Part shown: piece by piece, positions 54,601-64,000 of the stretch
How positions within the stretch are numbered: position 1 is the stretch's first letter
Layout of the letters: every line of letters starts with the position of its first letter
Origin: Shinisaurus crocodilurus
Lineage: Eukaryota > Chordata > Lepidosauria > Squamata > Shinisauridae
Assembly: GCA_021292165.1 (NCBI GenBank)
Contig: CM037880.1
Location: forward strand, 210,628,942 to 210,692,941
Length of the DNA stretch: 64,000 bases
Direction: 5' to 3'
The notes under the pieces: generated by a model
The model's input: only the letters and a program-made list of their open reading frames with translations
What the model was told of the DNA's origin: nothing
Databases searched by the model: none
Program-made: the position numbers and the translations under genes

Positions 54601-55260
54601 TGCTAGGAGGAGCAGCTCCTCCCAGTGTTGTCCAAGTCCCCCGCTACCCATGGAGATAACAGCTGATTTTGCACATAAGCTCTGCGAAGAAGAAATACCC
54701 CTGTTCAGAAAGACAGGAACATACATGGAGTTGAATAGGAACATCTTTTGCATTTTCTATTGGTACTTGAAAGGAGTGGCCTGCTTGGTTACCATGTTTA
54801 TTTGGCCCAGATTCCAGATTCCTGTCTGTGAAGGCTCCACAAGAGGCCCTGACAGCAGACTGATGTGAAGTTAATACTGGGGATGAGACAAAATGTCTCG
54901 ATTTTTCCAGAGGTCTTGTAGAATTTTCACCAGGGTCAGAAACTAAGGTTTAGTGATGGATAGGCCCCTCCCCTCCAGAGTCTGGCCCGATCTAAATTGT
55001 GTAATAATGTGCGGGCGGGCGGGGGAGAGTCATGTATTGATCCTTGGGAAATAGGAGAGTTACAAGCACTTCAGAGCAGAACAGGCAATAGGCAACAGGG
55101 GCCAGTCTGGCAGCAAAGAGCTGCTCAGACAGATGAAATACAGAAATGGGCTGGCCATGTGTCCTGCTTTACAGAGATTTGGCATTTAAGTAATCCTGCA
55201 TCACCAGTTGTCAAGATTTGTTAGTGGGAACACTGGATTGCATCCAGACTTAGTTGCGCT
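54601..55260. other. Intergenic, nothing recognised
   Basis: No gene, and no element clear enough to name. Confidence 0.5.
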
Positions 55261-55264
55261 TAGA

Positions 55265-56205
55265 GCAGACACATTTATTCATTCATTCATTCATTTATTT
55301 GATTTATATACCGCCCCATAGCTGAAGCTCTCTGGGCGGTTCACAACACTCTATACATAAAAACAACATTAAAACATACAAAACAGTTTAAAAAATTAAA
55401 AACCAAATTTAAAAACACAGTTTAAAATAACAATACAAAAGCCAATAAAACTGAGCCTACAGGTGACAATCCCCTCCGTGCTATTCCAAGCTCCTAACTA
55501 AATGCCTTGGCATAGAGGGAAGTCTTAACCTGGCACCGAAAAGATAGTAAGGTTGGCGCCAGGTGGGTCTCAGTGGGGAGCTGATTCCATAACTGGGGGG
55601 CTACCACCGAGAAGGCCCTTCTCCTCGTTGCCACCAACCGAGCCTCTCTTGGAGGTGGCAGTTGGAGGAGGGCCCCAGATGTTGAGCGTAGTGTCCGGGT
55701 AGATAACAGTTGGGAGAGACGTTCCGTCAGGTATTGTGGTCCTAAGCTGTGTAGGGCTTTATAGGTTAAAACCAGCACCTTGAATTCGGCTCGGAAGCAT
55801 ATTGGCAGCCAGTGCAAGCGGGCCAGAACTGGTGTAATATGCTCTGACCTTCCGGTCCCCGCAATAAGCCTGGCTGCCGCATTTTGCACAAGCTGCAGCT
55901 TCCGAACAGTCTTCAAAGGCAGCCCCACGTAGAGTGCATTGCAGTAGTCTAGTTTAGAGATCACCAGAGCGTAGATTACTGAGACCAGGCTATCCCTGTC
56001 CAGATAGGGGCGTAGCTGGGCCACCAGCCGAAGCTGGTAGAAGGCACTCCTTGCCACTGAGGCCACTTGAGCCTCAAGTGACAAAGATGGCTCCAGGAGC
56101 ACCCCCAAGCTACGGACCTGCTCCTTCAAGGGGAGTGCAACCCAATCCAGAACAGGTTGAACACCCTCCATCCGGTCAAAGGAACCACCCACTAACAGCA
56201 CCCAC
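55265..56205 (-). mobile_element. L2 LINE 3' part with open ORF2 C-terminus
   Basis: A minus-strand open frame of 235 residues (56201 to 55494) contains the LGVLLEPSLSLEAQV, ISKLDYCNALYVGLP, VQNAAARLI and LHWLPI motifs of the L2 reverse-transcriptase thumb/C-terminal region. The 3' end at 55265-55330 shows TATACCGCCC and CTCTGGGCGGTTCACAACA with an ATTC tail. The uninterrupted frame suggests a fairly recent copy. Confidence 0.8.
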
Positions 56206-56213
56206 TAACATTG

Positions 56214-56455
56214 AAATCAACAGGAATTAAAGTTAATCACGATAACCTTGTGCCACTGATAAGTCCCAAACATTGATACCAGTGCTTCCTGGACTAAACA
56301 GTCAAACTTAGAGATTACCAAACCATTTTTCATGGTAGCCACCATATCCTTGTTGCCCAGGAGAGGATGCAACTGGCACACCAAGTGTAGTAGGAAAAAG
56401 TTCTCCTGGCCAGGGGTGCCACCTGAGAGCCCTCCAACCTCCTGAGATTCCAGCA
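56214..56455 (-). mobile_element. Older L2 fragment
   Basis: The minus strand encodes LVCQLHPLLGNKDMV and LVISKFDCLVQEAL, a decayed version of the same L2 segment. Confidence 0.55.
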
Positions 56456-56469
56456 GAGAATCTGAGTTT

Positions 56470-56700
56470 GGAGGAGATTTGTTATATGGCTGAAGCGAGG
56501 AAGTGTCTCCTATGTCAAGAATGGCAAAGTCGACTCCCAGCAATATCAGGGCAAGGTCCAGAGAGGCTAAGGTCTCCCCTTCTGCCTCGACTGAGGCTGG
56601 CAGTTATCACACACAACGCAAAGCAAGTGCCTTTCAGCCTCTTCAGTTCTCCAAAATGCTAAAGAGAGTCATTAAAAAAAAAAAAAAAAAAGCCAGTCTT
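56470..56700 (-). repeat. 3'-flank repeat unit, inverted copy
   Basis: Reverse complement shows AACTGAAGAGGCTGAAAGGC, CTTAGCCTCTCTGGACCTTG and CTGGGAGTCGACTTTGCCATT, matching 44560-44690 and 13210-13350. This shows the unit is an interspersed repeat, not only part of the gene duplication. Confidence 0.65.
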
Positions 56701-56903
56701 GCAAATGTTGGTTTTATATTTACCCTCGTCATGTATTCAAGTGCATACATAAGGACTAAAAATGGAGACAGGGACTCAGGGAGCTGCTTTCTCAGGGTCC
56801 CCAATTGTGAAGATAGTCCTCCTACTCATGTCCAAGCAAACACAGTGCCCCTTCAGACTTCCCGGTTCATCATGAGGAGGTAGGGCTGAAGAGGCATTTG
56901 GGG

Positions 56904-57506
56904 TGTTGTGACATGTAACAAAACAACAGCTGTGAACACATTGTTAATATTTGGAAAGGAACAGAAGGCTGAATAACAAGTCATGTTTTGTCTGCTACTT
57001 CCTGTCCTGTTCTCATGGGAAAAGTAGGTGTGAAAGAAATATGAGCTGGTCACATGGTTTGTATGTTCTGGTGACGTAGAATTGATTTGTTAGCTTTCGT
57101 TTCTGTAGCCATTTTAGTAGAGAGATGGATTGCTTCTTTTTCTCTCTGTTGCTCTGACAAATGCTTGCTGGACTTGCAATCATGTAATGTCTGTGCTGAG
57201 TGGAGTGAAGCTCAACTTGCTCCACTGGACTAATGCTTGTTATGCATTGTAATCTGCACATGTAGATGAAGGATTGTATACTCTGTAGGATATACTTGAT
57301 GTAGTAATAAACAGGTAGAAAAGAAACCTGTTGTAGTCTACAGAGTTATTTCCTCATTACTGGAAGCTGCAGAGGAGGAGGCTGGGCTGGCTGTAATCCG
57401 AGACGCTTGGAATGCTGCTGATGGCAGATACAGGTCTGCAGTTCTGTGTGTAGCTTCATGGGCCGTTGCACACAGGAACAGGATCTTAAATCTTCCATCT
57501 CACACA
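56904..57506 (+). mobile_element. Solo-LTR-like element, relative of 31903-32525
   Basis: Starts TGTTGTGA and contains AATAAACAGGTAGA at about 57307, ending near CTCACACA. No clear target duplication was found. Confidence 0.55.
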
Positions 57507-57639
57507 AGTGAATCGCTCTGCTTTTCCACGAGGCCGGCGGGCCTACCGGGTGGATTGGTTGAAATGCCTTCAGGGCTGTGTCATCGCCCTTTCATGGGGG
57601 ACCAGGGGGGAAATGATTTTTGAGCTTGCCTAAATTCTC

Positions 57640-57960
57640 CAGAATTACTTCAAGGCTCGTTTCGGCTCACTCCTGTTTTCATTTTCAACCTCTTTGTTGG
57701 CTCGGTTGGATGGGAACACTGCACTTTTTTGTGCGTGCTTTTCGAAAGTGCACACACACACCCATTGACTAAAGCATGAACATGCATTTTGTTTTGTTCT
57801 TCCAATTGCATTTCAAATTGTGCATTTTTTCTTTAAAAACACGATTGCTAATTCAGGCATTTGAAACTTTTCTCCCCCAAAAAGCACTTCTTGAGTACAG
57901 GGTCGCAAACAGGACATGTCGGCATGACGGCAATGTAATTTGCATAGATCCCTAGTGAGG
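57640..57960 (-). mobile_element. Family 3 AT-rich MITE remnant
   Basis: Reverse-oriented text (AATTGCATTTCAAATTGTGC, TGAACATGCATTTTG) resembles the family 3 elements. Ends not defined. Confidence 0.35.
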
Positions 57961-58130
57961 AAATTGGATGCCTAAGTGTTTTGCAGGGCGGGAAGAGTGG
58001 GGAAGTGACCTTCACCTTCACACTCCTCCCACCCTCCTCCCATACGATGCCCGTGATCCTCCAAGTTCGGAGAGCTACGGGCATCCAGATTGGATTGCGC
58101 CCTTAGTTGTTATAAGCCAGAAAGGAAAGA
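57960..58130 (+). repeat. Unclassified interspersed repeat, copy 1
   Basis: Shares TTTTGCAGGG, CTCCTCCCACC and TCCAAGTT.GGAG-type text ending in TTGGATTGC with 60385-60520. Confidence 0.45.
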
Positions 58131-58307
58131 GGCAAGGGCCCTCGTCTACAGGATGTGTGAAAGGCTGCATGTCTCCTGCTGCACTTGTGGATAAGTGGGT
58201 CTTATACTGCACAAATGCAGGTCTACATTGGGATCCCAAAAGGGTAAGGCATGAACCTGAACCTCCTGCAAGAAAATTAAAATGCAAAACGGGGGGGGGG
58301 GGGGGAA

Positions 58308-58471
58308 CAGGGCCGGTGCTACCATTAGGCCAACTAGGCAGCTGCCTAGAGCGCAGGGCTAAAGGGGGCGCCAGAAACGCCTTGGAAAAAAACCAGCGCT
58401 CTCAAGTGGGAAGGGGGGGCGCTAAATATCTGATCTTGCCTAGGGCACCAAACTGCCTTGCACCGGTCCTG
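58308..58471 (+). mobile_element. Family 1 hAT MITE, short form
   Basis: CAGGGCCGGTGCTACCATTA to TTGCACCGGTCCTG, with duplication GGGGGGAA at 58300-58307 and 58472-58479. Confidence 0.88.
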
Positions 58472-58674
58472 GGGGGGAAGCATATTTAAGGCAACAGTCA
58501 TATCAGGCATACCAAAGAGTCCTAGCTAAAAAGGCTGATTTCTGAAACAAAGTTTGCTCTTGGGCTATTACTGGCTGGCAGTGTGACCTGGGGGGAAAAT
58601 AACATAGTGAGAATTCTTGCCCAACAAGGTTCATGCCCTGGACAGGTCTAAACCACAGGGTAAAACTGCAGAGA

Positions 58675-58745
58675 AGATGTTGGGGGTTGGACTCGATGGC
58701 CTTGTAGGCCCCTTCCAACTCTACTTTTCTATGATTCTATGATTC
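58675..58745 (+). mobile_element. CR1 3' end
   Basis: GGGGTTGGACTCGATGGCC through the ATTCTATG tail. Confidence 0.85.
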
Positions 58746-59536
58746 CTGTAGAACTGTAGGGTAAATAAGATGCTTAAACAGGAAGGTGTTGCCCTAAGTT
58801 GGGGAGGGGTCCTTGAGGAGGTTAGATTACCCTATTATAACCAATCGGTAAGTTTAAAACATGAAAGTTTCCATTTGTGGCAATGGGCATAGAAGCTGGA
58901 AAATACAACAGTAAAAAACGGAGCCTCACTCCAGATGACATGTTCTGCTTTGATTTAAGATTCCCAAGGTCTCCTTTCGCTTCATTCAGAGGGTCCTTAA
59001 GGAGAGACAGAGCCTTCACGGTGAATATAGTAAGCTAATTCTATTCCTTTTCTATTTCTGTATTAAGGCTGGATGAAAGGTGTGTGTATATGCTATTTTT
59101 TTTAATAAAAGAATTTCAAGTAGTTGACTGTATAATTCAGTGCTTCCTTGTGCCATAAGACAAGCCAGGTATCTCTGAACCCCAGCCAGATCTAGACAGG
59201 AAGTAATGGTCGGTCTGTCACTAGTAAGCAGGGAGTCTGATTAATTAGGTTTATTATCCTTATTTCCCCCCCTTCTTACAGCCCTGTTGCTTGATACAAT
59301 CTTTACCTGCCCCCCTATACACACAAACACACCAGGCTTCTGCACAGGATATCTTTGATCACCTCTGAGCTCTGCTAGGAACAAGCCTCATGCATGCTGC
59401 CATTCATATACAGTACAGCTCACAGGCGCACACAGACATATTCATCATCTCCATGCTGGCAAATTTAACCCAGAGAGGATCCGCTCAAGGCATCTCTGGA
59501 ATAGTGTACACATGCTTTATGACTCACTCCCTAGTA
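58746..59536. other. Intergenic, nothing recognised
   Basis: No coding or repeat signal firm enough to name. Confidence 0.5.
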
Positions 59537-59628
59537 CAGTGTTCTCCAACCTTGGGTCCCCAGATGGCTGGGGCATGCTGGGAGTTGTAGGCCAGAAACA
59601 TCTGGGGACCCAAGGTTGGAGAACACTG
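59537..59628. mobile_element. Palindromic hAT MITE, copy 2
   Basis: 92 bp, CAGTGTTCTCCAACCTTGGG and its complement, with duplication CCCTAGTA at 59529-59536 and 59629-59636. Confidence 0.92.
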
Positions 59629-60054
59629 CCCTAGTAGGTCATTATAAGTACATATATGGAACACCAAGGTCATGATCTTAAATGCATTCATGCCTTTGTA
59701 GATTTCAGCAAGCAAAGGCCTATCTGCATGACACTGATAAAGGAACTAAGACCAACCACAAAGGCCAAAATTACCTCTCCCCGATCCTCTTTACTTACAA
59801 CACTGCTACCAGACTTGATAATATGAGCCGTACTGGCATACCACCCAACTGCCCCAAAGAGTAATAATTCTTTCTCTTGCTTGCTTGCTTTCCCCTTTTT
59901 TCTTTGTCAACCTTTTTGCTCTCTGCAGATCACTGAACTCCTCCCCTCACCATTTTGCCATCCGCAAATGGGGCCATGAAATTGTATAGAACATATTGGA
60001 TCAGCCACAAAGCACTACAGAATACAAATAGCAAAGAAGACGCAAACCTTTTAG

Positions 60055-60520
60055 GGAGCAATCTTATCCTATGGCTGCTAGACACTGTCTAGATGGCTGT
60101 AGGACAGGTCGGAGTCCCAGCTCCGACTTAGAAAACACGTTCTGAGGTCGGAGCTGGGACTCCGACCTCGGAGTGCCCTCCCTCTGCCCTCGCATCCGGC
60201 ATGGAAAGAACCACGCTGGGTGCGGCTCTGAGGTTGAAAGAGCAACATCTGAGCTGGAGGTTTGTAGGTGTTCTGGGGGGGGGGGGAGGAGAGAGGCTCT
60301 GCCAGGATACAATGTATCCTGACAGAGCCTCATCCAGCCCTCCTCGCGTGCAGGGGCAGAAGACTTAGGTGGCCGAAATTGGCCATCTAAGTCTTTTGCA
60401 GGGTGGGAGAAGTGCAGCGTTGACCTTTGCATCCATCCACGCTCCTCCTGCCATCAATAGGATGGCCGTAATCCTCTGAGTTTGGAGGGTTACAGGCAGC
60501 CACGTTGGATTGCACTGTTT
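60055..60520. repeat. Unclassified interspersed repeat, copy 2, with inverted repeats
   Basis: GGTCGGAGTCCCAGCTCCGA pairs with TCGGAGCTGGGACTCCGACC around a short loop (60107-60172). Another small hairpin (CAGGATACA/TGTATCCTG) is at 60302-60321. The right third matches 57960-58110. Confidence 0.6.
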
Positions 60521-60533
60521 AGTTGTGCAAGTA

Positions 60534-60786
60534 CAGGCAGTCCCCAAGTTAAGAACGTCCGACTTACAGACAACCCATACTTAAGAATGGACTTCTGGGA
60601 TCCCCGGCGCTATGTCGTTTACATAGAGTACATAGTGTAGTATACTACGCAATCTGCGTAATTTACACAATTTGCGTAAATGCCGATTTTTAATGTATAG
60701 AACGCTATGCTGTTCCGACTTACATACAAATTTGACTTAAAGACATTCTTAAGAGCGGAACTCATTCGTAACCTGGGGACTGCCTG
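60534..60786. mobile_element. Mariner-type MITE
   Basis: 253 bp with inverted ends CAGGCAGTCCCCAAGTTAAG and GTAACCTGGGGACTGCCTG, flanked by TA. Confidence 0.88.
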
Positions 60787-60899
60787 TATTACAAACAATG
60801 TTTGCTCTCATTTAAAGGAACATAAGAATTACATGAAGAACCAAGTGATATTCCAGACCAGAGCATGAAGACATTCAGTGCCATCCACCAGTTGGATCA

Positions 60900-60900
<1 letters not shown>

Positions 60901-60949
<49 letters not shown>
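60901..60949 (+). repeat. (AAT)n microsatellite
   Basis: About 16 AAT units. Confidence 0.96.
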
Positions 60950-60951
<2 letters not shown>

Positions 60952-62450
60952 TCCCTTCTTCCCTTATTTTATAACTTCACTCTTCGGCTCTAGGCCTTTC
61001 CTAGTCTGTGGGTACATTTGTCATTTTCTCTGGGCTTGGGGAGCATTTGCCATTTTTTTTCTGGGAGTCTTTATACTGGAAACAACCTTGCCCATACATA
61101 CACAGCATTGTGACTAATCCAGGAAGGAGCAAGGAGAGGCATCCAGAAGAAGGATTACTGAAGTAGCAGCAGCGAAACAGGACTGAAATCAGCACCATGT
61201 CAGTAGGATTTTTTTCTGGGGAGAGTCTTCCCCCACTAGGCAGAGAAAGTGTGGGTTTCAAGTCTACCCAAGCTAGAAAAATGTTTGGTGCTGCTCTAGT
61301 TCGAAGCAGCTGTCTGCCGTGTCTTCTTCACCTTTTCATACCAATGAGTGGAGAAGCAGAGTTTCTTTTCTTTTCTTCTTTTTTTTAAGGGGGTCAGTGA
61401 GTGATGCCAGGGACAAATTTGGCCCATTAATTTTTACCAGGTAGATCTGTGTTTGAACACTTCCCATTACTTCTGTGCTGCAAGGCAGAATTATGCTTTG
61501 CTCTGTCTTATTATAAGGTGGAGATGCTGGATGATAAAGCTCCCAGCAAGACTTGGTATATTTAATTCTCTCCGGGATTTGACAGAGCTTTTTATTCCTC
61601 CTATAGAGAACCTGCTCTCTTCCTCCAAGCTCCTGCTATTTATCCTTCGAGCCAGAACATTTAATTCAAATGATAAATTGACCGGTTTAATGTTATTGAA
61701 TGTAACAGGGATAAGATATAAAGTTGCTAATCAATCAACAGGAAACATTTTATGAGCTATAGAAACAAAAGAGAGAGAGAGAGAGAAAGCAATCTAGTTG
61801 GTGGTTCTTTTTGTTCATTTGCTCAATTGTTTGTACCACTTTTGTCCTTCACAATTGTTGAAAGAATGTTAAAATGTGTACTGTATACTTTCCTGTATTT
61901 TATATATTTCCCCAAGATGAATTTATGAGATGGAGTAAATACACATGGCACCACTGTCATCCATTTTTATATCACCTGCTTTTTTTTTTTTTTTGCTTTT
62001 TTTAAACTTCATTGCAGAAAGGAAGTGGCGAGCAATGTATTCATCTTATGCTTAATACCCGGAAACAATCAAGCCATCATTATGGGGTGAGCAATAAATA
62101 TCGGCACACTTTAAATGTTTAAACGTTAAAATAAATCTCCCTGGCTAATATTTTCCTAAGACATAGAGAGACATTTAGGCATCATAAAGTGATCACCTCA
62201 ATTGAAATTGCTGTTCATTGGATGAGCAGGCAATCGAAAGTGATATGCAAATGTGACCTTCAAACAAGTCGAAGCAAGAGAGAAAAAGAAAAAGATAGCA
62301 TCTGTTGAAAATATCTTGCAAATGCTGTTTATTTTTTTTTTCTAAATACAGAAGTCACTTTGATCCTTTCCGAATTCAAAGTTTAATCAGCAAAATAACG
62401 TTTCAGCTGTACACACCCAGATGAGCATTGTGCATCAGTTTGTGTAATAT
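60950..62450. other. Largely unique intergenic DNA; candidate conserved element
   Basis: No repeat family recognised. The block at 61950-62290 is AT-rich and free of simple repeats apart from a T-run. It contains the octamer-type sequence ATATGCAAAT and TAAT-like cores. Confidence 0.4.
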
Positions 62451-62457
62451 AGTATTT

Positions 62458-62700
62458 TTTTATTATTATTATTATATTTATACCCCACCTTTTTTCCTGC
62501 AAGGAACCCAAGGCAGCTTACACAGTCCTCCTCCTACTCTCCATTTTATCCTCACAACAACCCTGTGAGGTAGGTTAGGCTGAGAGGCAGTGACTGGCCC
62601 TAAGTCACCCAGTGAATTTCATGGCCGAGCGGGGACTAGAACCCAGATCTCCCGAGTCCCAGTCCAACACTCTCACACCACTATGCCACACTGGCTCTCA
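62458..62700 (-). mobile_element. Sauria-type SINE, full length, minus
   Basis: TATTTATACCCCACCTTTTT tail, GGCTGAGAGGCAGTGACTGG body and CCACACTGGCTCTC head. Confidence 0.9.
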
Positions 62701-62987
62701 CAGTAGTTACTAATGTAAGTGCCAAGGGTGCCCCACTGTTGAGTTAGCTTTTGAAAACTGTATGCGTTGTCGGGGCAAGCCAGGGTCATGGGGACATTAT
62801 CTGGATTGGCAGTGAACAGCGGGGTTCAGGCAAGATCAGGAATGCAGCGGGCAAACAGGCAGGGAGCAGGCAAACAGTTTGGGTAGGATTTGGAGTAGGC
62901 ATGTGTTCAGACAGTCAGGGCAGAAAGAAAGCAGAATGCACAAAGCAGTTCAAGACACAACCAAGGAGTTCAAATAAGAGCTGTCAA

Positions 62988-63421
62988 TAGAGATGCAAGA
63001 TAAATTTGTTTCAGCTCATTTTTGACCAGAATTTACCCAGTTCCCATCTCACAGAACCATACGTAGACCCAAGCGCAATCTGTAGTCAAAGTCCGTGCCT
63101 ATCCAAGCTTGTAATGCAATCAGCAGAGAGGGGGGGGAATGTGTTCGAAAAATGCACTTGAAAAACATGCGTCCATTTGAAAAATGTGTGCAAACCTGTT
63201 TTAATCAATGGGAGGGAAATGAGTATGCTTCCAATATGTGCGGAACGGATATGTACATTTGGGGAAATGCACCTGAAAATACATGTGGATTTCTTGCGAG
63301 AAGAACGATTAAAAAAAACAAAGCTTGCAATCTGATATGAACACAAGTCAGAATGAGCTTTGAAGAGCAGCAATTTGGAGAACCTTGACAAGCTCGGGTT
63401 TTGCTGATTTACACACCCCTG
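62988..63421. mobile_element. Family 3 AT-rich hAT MITE, bounded copy
   Basis: 434 bp, beginning TAGAGATGCAAG and ending ACACACCCCTG, with duplication GCTGTCAA at 62980-62987 and 63422-63429. It provides the boundary reference for the copies in intron 5. Confidence 0.75.
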
Positions 63422-63429
63422 GCTGTCAA

Positions 63430-63870
63430 CCGGCTTGGCAATGGCTTCTCCCTGCATCCATTTAAAGGTGCTGCTGAGAGGCTGGAGTGGTAGAAGTTTG
63501 CTGAAGCTTCAAAGCTGCTGGTCTGGGGCAGGTCTGCAGCCTCACCTGCATACAGAAGCAGAACTATTGGCCGTTCTCTCTCAGATATTGCACCATATTC
63601 GATAGCATTCTGACAGGGGAGCCATCACAAACAAATGTGGCCTCAGTGCAGCTGCCATTTTTTCCTGACGGCTGCCATTCTCCCCCCCCCTCCCCCCGAT
63701 CACCCCAAAGGTGCTCTGGGAAAAGAAGGGCCTGCGAGGACGACAGAGATGTTCTGCTCTCTGCCCCGGAGGATTACGACCACCCCAAATGGAAACAGGC
63801 GTGGAGTCACATGCCAAATGGAATGAGGAGAAAGGTATTAATTAACATGGTACTCATGCCACTCTATGGC
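63430..63870. other. Intergenic, nothing recognised
   Basis: Short open frames only, with a C-rich tract at 63682-63699. No gene or element named. Confidence 0.5.
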
Positions 63871-64000
63871 CAGGCCGGCGCTACCGAGCAACCTAGGTGT
63901 TGCTAGGTCCCCGGCTGGAGGCGCGGAAACCGTTCTCCTCTTCTGCCGCTGCGCCGCCCGCCAGTCTCCGCCTCCGCTGCGCCTCCCCCGCCGGCCTCCG
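63871..64000 (+). mobile_element. Family 1 hAT element, cut by the window edge
   Basis: CAGGCCGGCGCTACCGAGCA start followed by the CpG-rich interior seen at 7835-8573. Confidence 0.75.

Noticed and set aside
55494..56201. 235-residue minus-strand gene
   Set aside because: The motifs are those of L2 reverse transcriptase, and the L2 3' tail follows.
61453..61755. 100-residue open frame
   Set aside because: No recognisable domain, no splice or start context, and ordinary AT-rich composition; length alone is not enough.

Overview
This is vertebrate nuclear DNA, almost certainly from a squamate reptile (lizard or snake). The evidence is a tRNA-derived SINE of the Sauria type with an RTE/BovB-like tail in at least eight copies, many CR1, L2 and L1 pieces, several hAT and mariner MITE families, and abundant microsatellites. 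No bacterial-style operons, CRISPR arrays or genuine RNA genes were found.

The only host genes are three tandem plus-strand copies of a cytochrome P450 family 2 gene of CYP2C-like sequence, repeating every 23-25 kb. Exon 3 lies at 321, 23339 and 48233. Copy A (window start to about 13 kb) shows exons 3-9 with an open frame; exons 1-2 lie off the left edge. Copy B (19.2-36.3 kb) has all nine exons with standard CYP2 lengths (180, 163, 150, 161, 177, 143, 188, 142, 182), promoter and poly(A) signals. However, a one-base insertion in exon 6 shifts the frame and gives a stop early in exon 7. Copy C (46.0-49.8 kb) keeps only promoter, exon 1 and exon 3; exon 2 and exons 4-9 are absent, and exon 3 has lost the helix-C arginine. 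The window therefore shows one intact copy, one with a single lesion, and one relic.

Between and inside the genes lie mobile elements whose boundaries can often be fixed from target-site duplications or from the empty site in the paralogous intron. They include a near-complete CR1 LINE (40490-43944) with an unusually long 29-bp direct repeat, an L1 3' end next to a hAT element sharing one target, and at least four hAT families with 8-bp duplications, one carrying the transposase C-terminal dimerisation region. There are also three mariner-type MITEs, one inserted three bases past the exon 6 donor of copy A. Probable solo LTRs, two 5S rRNA-CR1 chimeric SINEs, and an approximately 640-bp repeat overlapping the 3' ends of the P450 genes complete the set. 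The right end (49.8-64 kb) has no recognisable gene. It holds L2 relics, MITEs and, at about 61.9-62.3 kb, a non-repetitive AT-rich block that could be a conserved regulatory element.

Nothing here is a clear new enzymatic or defence system. The most unusual items are the chimeric 5S-CR1 SINE, the long CR1 duplication, the donor-adjacent MITE, the nested shared target, and the repeat that overlaps the P450 poly(A) signals.
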